From positions 10,279,001 through 10,343,000 of the forward strand of contig JAZBRS010000059.1 of the NCBI GenBank assembly GCA_037176725.1: a stretch of DNA of 64,000 nt. Direction: 5' to 3'. Shown piece after piece: positions 55,813 to 64,000 of this stretch. Every line of letters begins with the position of its first letter. Position 1 is the stretch's first letter. The stretch comes from Posidonia oceanica. Lineage: Eukaryota; Streptophyta; Magnoliopsida; Alismatales; Posidoniaceae. The notes below the pieces were generated by a model, which made no database searches, was not told where the DNA came from, and saw only the letters and a list, made by a program, of their open reading frames with translations. Both the position numbers and the translations under genes were made by a program.

Positions 55813-57509
55813 TGTGGATATGGGGTTTTGAGGGAGAAGATGCTTTTTGTTTTATTTTGCCTTCTCAGTGTCCCCTTTTGGTTTGTCGATTTCGACACTA
55901 CACGTGTGTCGAAACCGGTGTGATCGCCACTCTTGGTTTGCTTGCGCTGGTCCTCGAGACGCCTTGGGGAGATGTAGGGTGTGGGTTCAGCTACCTTGGG
56001 ACAACGCCAGTGTTGCCCAAGGGTGCCCGTGCTTTGGTGAATTTCTTCTTCTTCTTCTTCTTCTTCTTCTTCTTCTTCTTCTTCTTCCTCCTTCCAACAA
56101 TATGATATGAAAGGTACGAATTAATACAGTGTAGTAAGCAATCTAAAGGAATAGAAAATAACATAAACAATATTAAGGAAAAACACTTACTCGAGGGGTT
56201 TTATCCCTCCAGTTGTAACTACCTATGGATACCTAGCTACAACAGTATATGATGAAAGAAATGCAATATGCAAATGTTAAAGCAAAATTATAATGCTAAA
56301 ATAAAAAATCCCTTTGGGTGCGATGAAATGCTTGGAATGTGAAACAATTGACGTAACGTAATCGACGACAAAATCTCAAGCTCTTGGGCTCTTTCTTTCT
56401 CTCTCTATTTTTCTCTCAAATTTGTATTTTCTAGGACCGAAATGGTGTGGCCAGATCTTAAAATTTCTTCTCACTAATTTCCCCCTGGATCCAGTTTTCG
56501 CCCTCCACTCCAATTCCCTTTTCTCAAATTCCGTCCCCCTCAAGGTTGAGCGTACCCCTGCTTTTATAGAAGCAGGGGAAGAACAATAATATGTCAAAGG
56601 GAGCTAACTCAGCAAAGTTTCCAAAACAGAAACGTTAAACGCCTATATCTCAGCTTTTAACGTTAAACGTTGGGAAACGTTTAACAATCTCCCGAGTTCC
56701 AGCTATTGTGGATAAAGAACATTCTCCCTTAAATACTGATTGACCAAGATTAAGCCACTTTTAATTGGCCTTAAATGATTTTGACCGGTCAAGGATTCCG
56801 AATATGGTAAAAGAAACGACATCAAATTTGGGCCAGATAAGGAAAGTTGATCTAGCAAATTGCCATCATAAAACGCCTGGAACCAGGCGTTCTATGTTGA
56901 ACGGCTGGAACTCAGCGTATAACGACCCTCCAAGGTACAGTTGTGGATTTCAAAGAATAATCAGCAATTAATTGTAGATTAATGGCCATTAAATTAAGAT
57001 TCGTCAATCACTTGATCAATGGACCTCCAAAAGGAGCAACAAACAGGATTCCTGATTTGACTAAATAAGGAAAGTCGTGGTCAGCACTGGGTTTCAACGT
57101 TAAACGCTGGTAAACCAGCATTTTATGTTAAAAGCTGGGATACCAACGTTTAACACCTCCAGGTAGTCCACCTTCCAAATTTGGCCAAGAAATTAAAGAT
57201 TCTCAAGTTGCTGATATTTAAAGTTCAATAAAGGACTCCTTAAGGACACGAAAATAATGTTGTGACCTAGGGATTAAATTTGGTCTATGAACTGGGCTGC
57301 CCTGGCAACAGTTTTGCAAGGTTGTTAAATGGCTAATACCCAGCGTTCAATGTAGAACGCTGGGAAATACCCTTCCAACATCCACGATAAGCATTTGGCT
57401 CGAATGAGGGAGCTTAGATGGAGAAAAAGGCCTCTAGAGGTGAACTGAACATGACATGGTGCAAAGGAGTTACACTACAAGAGGGGAGTGCCAAAACGGG
57501 GTGTCTACA
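55813..57509 (-). mobile_element. Z 5' LTR
   Basis: 1697 bp from TGTAGACACCCC (minus strand, 57509) to the edge at 55813. It matches the W LTRs but is about 500 bp longer and clearly diverged. It carries a TATA box at 56561-56568, a (TTC)n run at 56041-56090 and hairpin-type repeats at 56634-56690, 56872-56925, 57093-57160 and 57325-57375. Its right flank GACGT is inside a copia RT frame. Confidence 0.88.
56561..56568 (-). promoter_or_regulatory. TATA box of Z 5' LTR
   Basis: TATAAAAG on the minus strand, in the same TCTATAAAAGCAGGGG context as in both W LTRs. Confidence 0.75.
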
Positions 57510-57649
57510 GACGTAAGAACAACGTTTCTCAATGGTGACATTGAAGAGACGATATATATGGTGCAAACAGAACATTTTGCATTAGGTGATGAAAAGAAAA
57601 TGGTTTGCAAACTTAAGAAGTCCATTTATGGTTTAAAGCAAGCATCCGG
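57510..57649 (+). pseudogene. Copia RT fragment, target of the Z insertion
   Basis: The frame gives TFLNGDIEETIYMVQTEHF and KLKKSIYGLKQAS, copia reverse transcriptase motifs just upstream of the YVDD box. It begins at the Z edge and stops at 57649, where an unrelated inverted leader piece begins. A close relative of the same stretch is in the second copia segment at 58402-58550. Its left part would be before the window. Confidence 0.85.
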
Positions 57650-57843
57650 CGCCTAGGAGGCGCTAGAACGGTAAGATCTGGCAGTGACCAAAAAATCTGA
57701 TCTAAAAGAAATCATATTTTCTAGATTTTGATGCACGAAAATAGGATTTTTCATGCACGAAACAATCGCTGAAAACAAAAAACCAACGATTTTCAACATG
57801 ATTAATATAAAAAACATAAGATTTCATGATGAAATGACAAGAT
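57650..57843 (-). mobile_element. Inverted copia leader fragment
   Basis: This piece matches 61183-61380 in the same orientation and, inverted, 60460-60655 (landmarks AGATCTGGCAGTGACC, TTTTGATGCACGAAAA and GATTTTCAACATGATTAA). It lacks the PBS and LTR that follow in those copies and ends at ATGAAATGACA, next to copia coding sequence in the opposite sense. Confidence 0.8.
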
Positions 57844-59610
57844 TCTTCCTACAGTTGCTATTGACGATAATCAGGAATTAATTCCTGACATTGTTCAAGA
57901 GGCAAATCCAAAGCAAGACATTATTGATCATCTCTCCATTCAAGTTGAACAAACTCAACCCCCTCAAGAGCTAATGCCATTTAGGAAGTCCACTAGAGAG
58001 AAAAGAAGTGCGATTTTAGATGATTACATCGTATTTCTCCAGGAAAATCAAGTAGATGATGACTTGATGGATGACGATCCAATCAACGTCCATCAAGCAA
58101 TCAATAGTTCCAACTCTCAAAAGTGGATAAATGTCATGAATGATGAGTTTAAATTCATGAAGGACAATGACGTTTAGAATCTTGTCCCATTACCCGAATG
58201 TGTGAAACCCATTGGCTGCAAATGGATATTTAAAACCAAGAGGGATTCGTTAGGTAATGTGGAAAGATATAAGGCTCGTTTTGTCGCTAAGGGTTTTACT
58301 CAAAGGGAAGGCATTGACTATAAAGAGATTCTCTCCGGTTTCATCGAAAGACTCTTTTCGGATTATTATGGCATTGGTTGCTCATTTTGACCTTGAGCTA
58401 CACCAAATGGACATTAGAACAGTGTTTTTCAATGGAGACATTGATGAAACGATCTATATGGTGCAACCAGAACACTTTGCATTAAGTGGCACAAAGAAAA
58501 TGATTTGCAAACTTAAGAAGTCCATTTATGGTTTAAAGCAAGCATCCCGCCAATAGTATCACAAATTTCATCAAGTTGTCATCTCGTTTGGTTTCGAGAT
58601 GAATTCTGTAGATGATTGTATATACCATAAGTTCAGTGGGAGTAAATATGTTTTCCTGGTCTTGTATGTTTATGACATACTTCTTGCCACTAATGATATA
58701 GACTTACTTTTAGAGACCAATAAATTTCTCTCAAACAAATTTGAGATGAAAGATCTTGGTGAAGCTTCTTTTGTATTAGGAATCCAAATATTTCGGGATT
58801 ATTCTCGAAGTATTCTTGGATTATCACAAAAGAATTATATAAAAAAAATCCTTAAAAGGTATGGCATGAGTGGGTGCAAGCCAGGAAATATCCCTGTGGC
58901 TAAGGGAGACAAGTTTAGCATCAAATAGTGCCCTAAAAATGATTTTGAACATAAGAAAATGCAGAAGATTCCATATGCTTCTGCTTTGGAAGTCTTATGT
59001 ATGTTCAGGTTTGTACGCGTCCGAATCTCACGTACATTGTTGGCATGTTAGGTGGGTCATGCGGTATTTGCAAAGAACAAAAGACTCCGCACTTGTGTAT
59101 AGGAAATCGGATCAGCTGGACATCATTGGGTATTCTAACTCCAATTTCACTAGATGCCAAGATAGCCGTAGATCCACTTCAGGCTATGTATACTTGCTAG
59201 CAGGTGGAGCTATATCATGGAAAAGTGTCAAGCAGACACTTATAGCTCCTTCTACTATAGCAGCTGAGTATATAGCATGCTATGAGGCCTCCAATCAGGG
59301 AATATGGCTAATAAATTTTGTCACAGGTCTATAGATTGTAAATGGAATTGAAAGACCGCTTAAGTTATGTTGTGAAAATAAATCTGCGGTGCTATATTCC
59401 AATAACAACAAGAGCTCATCAAAGTCTAAGCATATAGACATTAAGTTCCTGGTTGTAAAAGAAAGAATCCAGAATGGTCAGTTGTCTATAGAGCATATTG
59501 GGACAAACTCCATGATTGCGGATCTGCTTACTAAGGGAATACTATCCAATGTCTTTCATGAGCATGAGGCTCATATGAGTGTTGCATCATTTGATGATGT
59601 ATCGGTTTAG
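57844..59610 (+). pseudogene. Copia pol fragment: RT and RNase H (Tork-like)
   Basis: The start shows pre-RT sequence (FRKSTREKRS) followed by PIGCKWIFKTKRD, RYKARFVAKGFTQ, MDIRTVFFNGDIDETIY and KLKKSIYGLKQAS. The active-site box reads YVYD in LVLYVYDILLATND, so the second Asp-type position of YVDD is Tyr. RNase H motifs are YSNSNF, SGYVYLLAGGAISW, SKHIDIKF and TNSMIADLLTKG, ending near 59610. There is a TAG at 58176-58178, a frameshift near 58350, a stop after KQASRQ and another shift near 58950. Gag, protease and integrase are absent. It is not functional. Confidence 0.88.
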
Positions 59611-59978
59611 TGGAAGTTTGTATTTGAATGCTCTGTTGAAATAGACATTGTTTTTGCAAAAATAAAGTTTTCGGTTATTTACATTCTAAATATTTATATT
59701 GATCTCACTAAAGGTTGGACTAGTTGGATATGGACGTGTTAAGATCACTTCGCCTAAATTCCATGCTACACATCCACACTTGATCCATGTCATTGGTTGT
59801 ATTAACATTAGTGACCATTGTGGGCTGAATTACGCCAAAATAATGAAAGCTTCTTTGATCCTATGTTGATACAATTCATGGACCAGATTGTAAGATGTCT
59901 TTGTTGAAATAGCTATTTGGAGCTCATAAAATTTTAATGCTTTAATTGTTTATTTTATGTGTGGCTCAAGCGAGAGAT
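59611..59978 (+). other. Copia 3' untranslated stretch
   Basis: AT-rich sequence between the RNase H end and the LTR. It ends AAGCGAGAGAT, a weak polypurine tract next to the LTR start TGTTGGG at 59979. No gene. Confidence 0.6.
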
Positions 59979-60455
59979 TGTTGGGTTAAAATCTAATGAT
60001 ATATGAGTCAATATAAAATCAATTGAAGTATTATACGTTATTTTATGATTAGGCTCACTAAAAGTGATCTATTTGGTTTGAGTTGAGCCAATTGACATCT
60101 GAAGTGATGTAGGTCTTATGTGTAGAGGCTATTTGGACATATTACCATTTGTTGATGGGTCAAATTGGGAATATGTGTTTTTATGAAATTCTATAAAATG
60201 AGTCTTAGTCCTCAAGCCCAAAGTACACATGATTTATCATAATCTCCCTTCTCTCTCATCCTATCTTGAGTTTGAAAAAGAAAAGAGGACTTAGAGGCTT
60301 GGAAGACCATATTTAGGTTGTGATCAAGGATACCTACAGTTTTTCACATGTATTCAGGTACACTTTTGCACATACTATATTTTGTGATGATTCGATCCTG
60401 GATATATGAATTTTAATATATAAAATCCCAATGATTTTGATCCCTATTTTTAACG
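59979..60455 (+). mobile_element. Copia LTR, forward copy
   Basis: 477 bp from TGTTGGGTTAAAATC to TTTTTAACG (TAACA changed). It follows copia coding sequence as a 3' LTR would, yet is itself followed by a PBS and leader as a 5' LTR would be. The inverted copy is at 61399-61887. Confidence 0.85.
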
Positions 60456-60457
60456 AG

Positions 60458-60467
60458 TGGTATCAGA
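60458..60467 (+). promoter_or_regulatory. Copia primer binding site (initiator Met tRNA), forward
   Basis: TGGTATCAGA two bases after the LTR end is the common copia PBS complementary to initiator methionine tRNA. The mirror copy is at 61387-61396. Confidence 0.88.
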
Positions 60468-60778
60468 TAAATCATGTCATTTCATCATGAAATCTAATGC
60501 TTTTTATCTTAATCATGTTGAAAATCGTTGGTTTTTTGTTTTCTATGATTGTTTCATGCATGAAAAATCCTGCTATCGTGCATCAAAATCTAGAAAATAT
60601 GGTTTCTTTTAAATCGGATTTTTTGGTCACTGCCAAATCTTGCCGTTCCGGTGCCTCCTAGTCGCCGGATCGCTAGCCGAGCGCCTGGGAAGCGCCCCTC
60701 GAGCGGCCTTCTGGCCGTCGAAGGTTGTGGTGCCGCCTACACCCATCTGGCTTTATGTTTCTTATGCTATTTAGGGTT
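60468..60778 (+). other. Copia leader, forward copy
   Basis: It runs from the PBS into a GC-rich part (CGAGCGCCTGGGAAGCGCC) and then AT-rich sequence. No gene. It matches 61081-61386 inverted and 57650-57843 inverted. Confidence 0.7.
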
Positions 60779-60784
60779 TCTAAA

Positions 60785-61045
60785 AATTTGGTTTTGACTT
60801 GATCAAAGGTTAATTAAGGTCATTAATTACCTGATTATGACTTGGTTAAAGGTTAATTAAGGTCATTAATTACCTAATGTTGTTAGGTAATTAATGACCT
60901 TAATTAACCTTTAACCAAATCATAATCAGGTAATTAATGACCTTAATTAACCTTTGATCAAGTCATAATCAAGTAATTAATTACCTTAATTAACCTTTAA
61001 CTAAGTCATAATCAGGTAATTAATGACCTTAATTAATCCTTGGCC
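60785..61045. repeat. ~44-bp inverted and direct repeats at the palindrome centre
   Basis: TTAATTAAGGTCATTAATTACC and its complement recur about six times in total, roughly two copies before the centre and four after it. The unit itself is AT-rich and nearly palindromic (TTAATTAA). Confidence 0.8.
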
Positions 61046-61386
61046 AAGTCAAAACCAAATTTTCAGAAACCCTAAATAGCATAAGAAACACAAAGCCAGA
61101 TGGATGTCGACGGCACCGCAACCTCTGACGGCCAGAAGGCCGCTCGAGGGGCGCCTCCCAGGCGCCCGACCAGCGATCCGATGCCTAGGAGGCACTGGAA
61201 CGGCAAGATCTGGCAGCGACCAAAAAATCTGATCTAAAAGAAACCATATTTTCTAGATTTTGATGCACGAAAACACGATAGCAGGATTTTTCATGTATGA
61301 AACAATCACAGAAAACAAAAAACTAACGATTTTCAACATGATTAAGATCAAAAACATAAGATTTCATAATGAAATGACATGATTTA

Positions 61387-61396
61387 TCTGATACCA
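61387..61396 (-). promoter_or_regulatory. Copia primer binding site, inverted copy
   Basis: TCTGATACCA on the plus strand, the complement of TGGTATCAGA, two bases from the inverted LTR. Confidence 0.85.
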
Positions 61397-61398
61397 CT

Positions 61399-61887
61399 TG
61401 TTAAAAATAGGAATCAAAACCATTGGAATTTTATATATTAAAATTCATATATCCAAGATCGAATTGTGACAAATCATTACAAAATAGAGTATGTGCGGAA
61501 GCGTACCTGAATCCATATGAAAAAACCGTAAGTATCCTTGATCACCAACCTAGATTTTGTCTTCCAAGCCTCTAAGCCCTCTTTTTTTCTTCAAACTCAA
61601 GATGAGGTGAGAGAGAAGAGAGACTATAATATATCATGTGTACTTAGGGCTTGGGGACATAGACCTCTTTTATAGAATTCCATAAAAACACATATTCCCA
61701 ATTTGACCCATCAACAAATGTTAATATGTTCAAATAGTCTCTACACATAAGACCCACGTCACTTAAGATGTCAATTGGCTTAATCCAAACCAAATAGATC
61801 ACTTTCAGTGAACCTAATTATAAAATAACCTATAATACTTTAATTGATTTTATATTAGCTCATATATCATTGGATTTTAATCCAACA
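61399..61887 (-). mobile_element. Copia LTR, inverted copy
   Basis: 489 bp. On the minus strand it runs from TGTTGGATTAAAATCC to TTTTTAACA. It differs from the forward copy by scattered substitutions, so the inversion is not recent. Its right edge abuts the Ale-like copia pol. Confidence 0.88.
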
Positions 61888-63877
61888 GTGTCTCCTATAG
61901 ATACCGAGATATCAATAAATTATATACGTACAGGATAAGTGTAAGATAGAAATCAAATAATTGTCGACAATATATTTGCATATAAAATTACTCTATCTGT
62001 CACCAACAATGACGATGAAATAGAATTACAAATTGTCATTGAATTTAGACGAAAAAATTATTGGCCAATGTGGAAAAGAGCAACACAAGTTGAATTAGAC
62101 TCACTTACAAAATACAAAGTCTTTGAACCAATTGTCCAAATACCAAATGGTGTTACTCTTGTCGGATATAAATGGATGTTCATTCATAAAAGAAATGGAA
62201 AGAATGAAATTGTGTGCTACAAAGCAAGACTTGTAGTCCAAGGTTTCATGCAAAGACCAAGAGTCGATTATGAGAAGATGTACTCCCTAGTCATGGATGC
62301 GACTACCTTCAGATTCCTAATCAGTCTTGTAGCTTCTAAGAACCTCAATATGTATCTAATGGATGTGGTAACAATATGTTTTTATTGGGGTTTAGATAAA
62401 GAAATATACATGAGACTCCCCAATGATTTTAAATTACTAGAAGAATCCATGAGTAAGTCTAAAAGTATTTACCCTGTCAAGCTACTAAGATCACTATATG
62501 GATTGAAACAATCTAGACGCATGTGGTATAATAGATTAAATGAATACCTTCAGAAGAAAAGATTTTAACAATGAAATTTACCCATGCATATATATACGAG
62601 CATCGAGTACCGATTTCGTACTCATAGTCGTATATGTCGATGATCTAAATATAATTGAAACTCTTGAAGAGATTAATATGATTGCAATCCTACTGACTTC
62701 AGAATTTTAGATGAAATATCTCGATAAAACCAAATTCTATCTAAGGCCCCGTTTGGTAAAGATTTTGGACTTGCAGATTGTCCCAGAATCTTGATATGAC
62801 CATTAGCTAAACCAAATACCTATTAAAATGGCAGATTCTACACATTAACCGAGACAACACTGATTATGTTTTTATACTTTGTTTGAGAATCCAACATTAG
62901 ATTGATTATAAGAGAATCTATCTTTTACACCAAATAGATTTTACACCCATAATCTTACAACTATTCTACCTCGACTTACGTACACAGAATCAAGATTATA
63001 TATCTAAAATCTATTCTAAAATTTTTACCAAATGGGACTTAAGTAACCAAATTGAACACTTGCCGCATGACATACTAGTACATCAATCGACATATACAAA
63101 TAAAATCCTGAAGAATTTTCATATGAAAAAGTATCATCCACTAAGTACACCCATAGTTGTCGGATCATTAGATGTGGAAAAGGATTCCTTTGTCCTCCAG
63201 AAGAGGGAGAGGAGATCCTAGGGCCCAAAGTCCCATATCTAAGTACAATTAGTGCACTAACATATCTAGCAAATTGCACACGATCCGATATTACGTTTGC
63301 AGTAAATCTATTAGCTAGATATAGTTCCACTCCCATTAGAAGATATTAGAAATGAGTTAAGCATATATTACGCTATCTTCAAAGGACAACCGACATGAAA
63401 CTATTTTATCCAAACAGATCCTCTTTACTACTTACAAGATATGTAGATGCAGAATACTTGTCTGATCCCTACAAAAGTAAATCACAGATAGAATACATTT
63501 TCACTTATGGCAGTACAATTATCTCATAGAGATTCGTAAAACAGACAGTGGTAGCAATTTCATCCAACCATTCCGAAATAATCGCTATTCACGAGGCAAG
63601 TCGAGAATGTTTCTGACTTAGACAAGTTATACAACATATTCAAAGTACAAGCAAACTCAAAACTTTCAAAGAAGATCCAACAATAATGTATGAAAGCAAC
63701 ACTACATGTACAGTCCAACTTCATGGAGGCTTCATCAAATGTGACAGAATAAAACACATTTTGCCAAAATTCTTCTACACACATGATCTTCAAAAGAATA
63801 GTCAAATAGACGTCAAACAAATTCAATCAAGTGAGATAAATCTACCGCACATGGCTCCCACCATTGTGAGGTACTAA
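61888..63877 (+). pseudogene. Ale/Retrofit-like copia pol: RT and RNase H, decayed and holding a MITE
   Basis: The pre-RT part gives EISINYI and DNIFAYKITLSVTNNDDEIE-type sequence near 61900-62030. RT motifs are GYKWMFIHKRNGKNEIV, YKARLVVQGFMQRP, LMDVVTICFYWGLDKEIYM and LRSLYGLKQS. The YVDD box is intact at 62633-62644 but in another frame from the long open part, so a frameshift lies near 62566. After the MITE the frame goes on with QIEHLPHDILVHQS. RNase H motifs include LARYSS, YVDAEYLSD and HLQKN-type KFFYTHDLQKN. Several stops are present (62709, about 63220 and about 63525). Truncated at the left by the palindrome. Confidence 0.87.
62745..63039. mobile_element. 295-bp MITE, PIF/Harbinger (Tourist)-like
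   Basis: The left end reads GGCCCCGTTTGGTAAAGATTTT in two parts (GGCCCCGTTTGG, then TAAAGATTTT). The right end complement is AGTCCCATTTGG then TAAAAATTTT. TSD TAA is at 62742-62744 and 63040-63042. Removing the element and one TSD restores the copia frame. Three-base TAA/TTA duplications and GGnCCnGTTTGG-type ends are typical of PIF/Harbinger MITEs. It has no coding capacity. Confidence 0.85.
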
Positions 63878-64000
63878 TGAGGATTTGTATGCAATCCTCA
63901 CCGCACGTGCCAAGTGACTGTTTCTGTAACTTAAATTTGTGACATCTAGGTCACAGTGGAGGAAGTAAATTATATGAACAACCACCTTTTTTTTATCACG
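63878..64000. other. Downstream flank of the Ale-like copia
   Basis: AT-rich sequence containing a short inverted pair AGGATTTGTATGCAATCCT and a run of T near the window edge. It is probably 3' UTR or the start of an LTR. Nothing more can be supported. Confidence 0.4.

Larger units (their letters stand above)
1..57509 (-). mobile_element. Element Z: Tat/Ogre-like Ty3/gypsy LTR retrotransposon, split by two large insertions; 3' LTR lies beyond the window
   Basis: Read on the minus strand the parts come in the order 5' LTR (55813-57509), leader, Gag, PR1, PR2 with G-patch, linker, RT, RNase H, archaeal-type RNase H, integrase and 3' UTR. This order, with a second RNase H before integrase, is known for the Tat/Ogre/Retand lineage. 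The frame is broken at 21108-51010 (X block) and 5611-19737 (W) and resumes in register on the far side of both. Without the inserts about 13.5 kb of Z is visible. The right flank from 57510 (GACGT) is copia RT. The matching left TSD would lie before position 1. Confidence is high for the class and for the joins. Confidence 0.9.
59979..61887. repeat. ~1.9-kb imperfect palindrome of copia LTR plus leader
   Basis: Arm 1 (59979 to about 60877) is LTR, PBS, leader and AT-rich repeats. Arm 2 (about 60884 to 61887) is the same in reverse. The centre near 60880 reads TTACCTAATGTTGTTAGGTAA. Arm 2 is longer because it has about four copies of a ~44-bp unit (AGGTAATTAATGACCTTAAT) against about two in arm 1. 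Confidence 0.88.

Overview
The window is plant repeat DNA, probably from a eudicot nuclear genome. It holds no host gene, rRNA or tRNA that I can support. It is a stack of nested LTR retrotransposons, at least five layers deep. The evidence for the kind of genome is Ty3/gypsy polyproteins of the Tat/Ogre lineage (an extra archaeal-type RNase H and very long LTRs), Ty1/copia fragments, a small PIF/Harbinger-like MITE and degenerate plant-telomere-like TTTAGGG runs. The species cannot be told from the sequence.

Layout, outermost to innermost. (0) A copia RT fragment (57510-57649) received element Z. (1) Z is a Tat-like gypsy element on the minus strand, running from before position 1 to 57509. 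Its 5' LTR (55813-57509), Gag with a first protease (54232-51016), second protease plus G-patch (21107-20357) and RT, RNase H and integrase (5610-1800) are now separated by two insertions. (2a) W (5611-19737, minus, TSD CTCCT) is a relative of Z. It has both 1.2-kb LTRs and a Gag but has lost nearly all of pol. A 4.2-kb LTR (V, 11622-15811, TSD GATGG) sits in its gag. (2b) X is a solo LTR (21108-22455 plus 49368-51010, TSD GTATG) that split Z between Gag/PR1 and PR2. (3) Y is a gag-only Tat-like element (22456-49362, plus strand) inside X. (4) Three LTRs sit inside Y: N1 (24815-29113, TSD CCGAC), N2 (30611-36336, TSD GTGAG) and N3 (37362-41179, TSD GTATG/ATATG). Taking the inserts out brings the interrupted reading frames of Z, W and Y back into register.

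The right end (57510-64000) holds rearranged copia sequence: an RT fragment, an inverted leader piece, a second RT-RNase H segment, a ~1.9-kb palindrome made of two head-to-head copies of one LTR plus PBS plus leader, and a decayed Ale/Retrofit-like copia pol carrying a 295-bp MITE with TSD TAA.

Nothing here encodes an intact working system. Reading frames carry many nonsense codons, mostly of the CAG-to-TAG type expected from deamination of methylated cytosine. Z and W could once have supplied proteins, while Y has gag only and would have needed pol in trans. The most interesting signals are: an array of short hairpins with an AACGTT-linked stem motif shared by several different LTR families; a tRNA-Arg-type primer binding site present three times at exact 122-bp spacing and captured inside the LTR of Y; two retropepsin domains in one Z polyprotein; two blocks conserved in all seven LTRs of the X/Y/V/N group; and the copia LTR palindrome.
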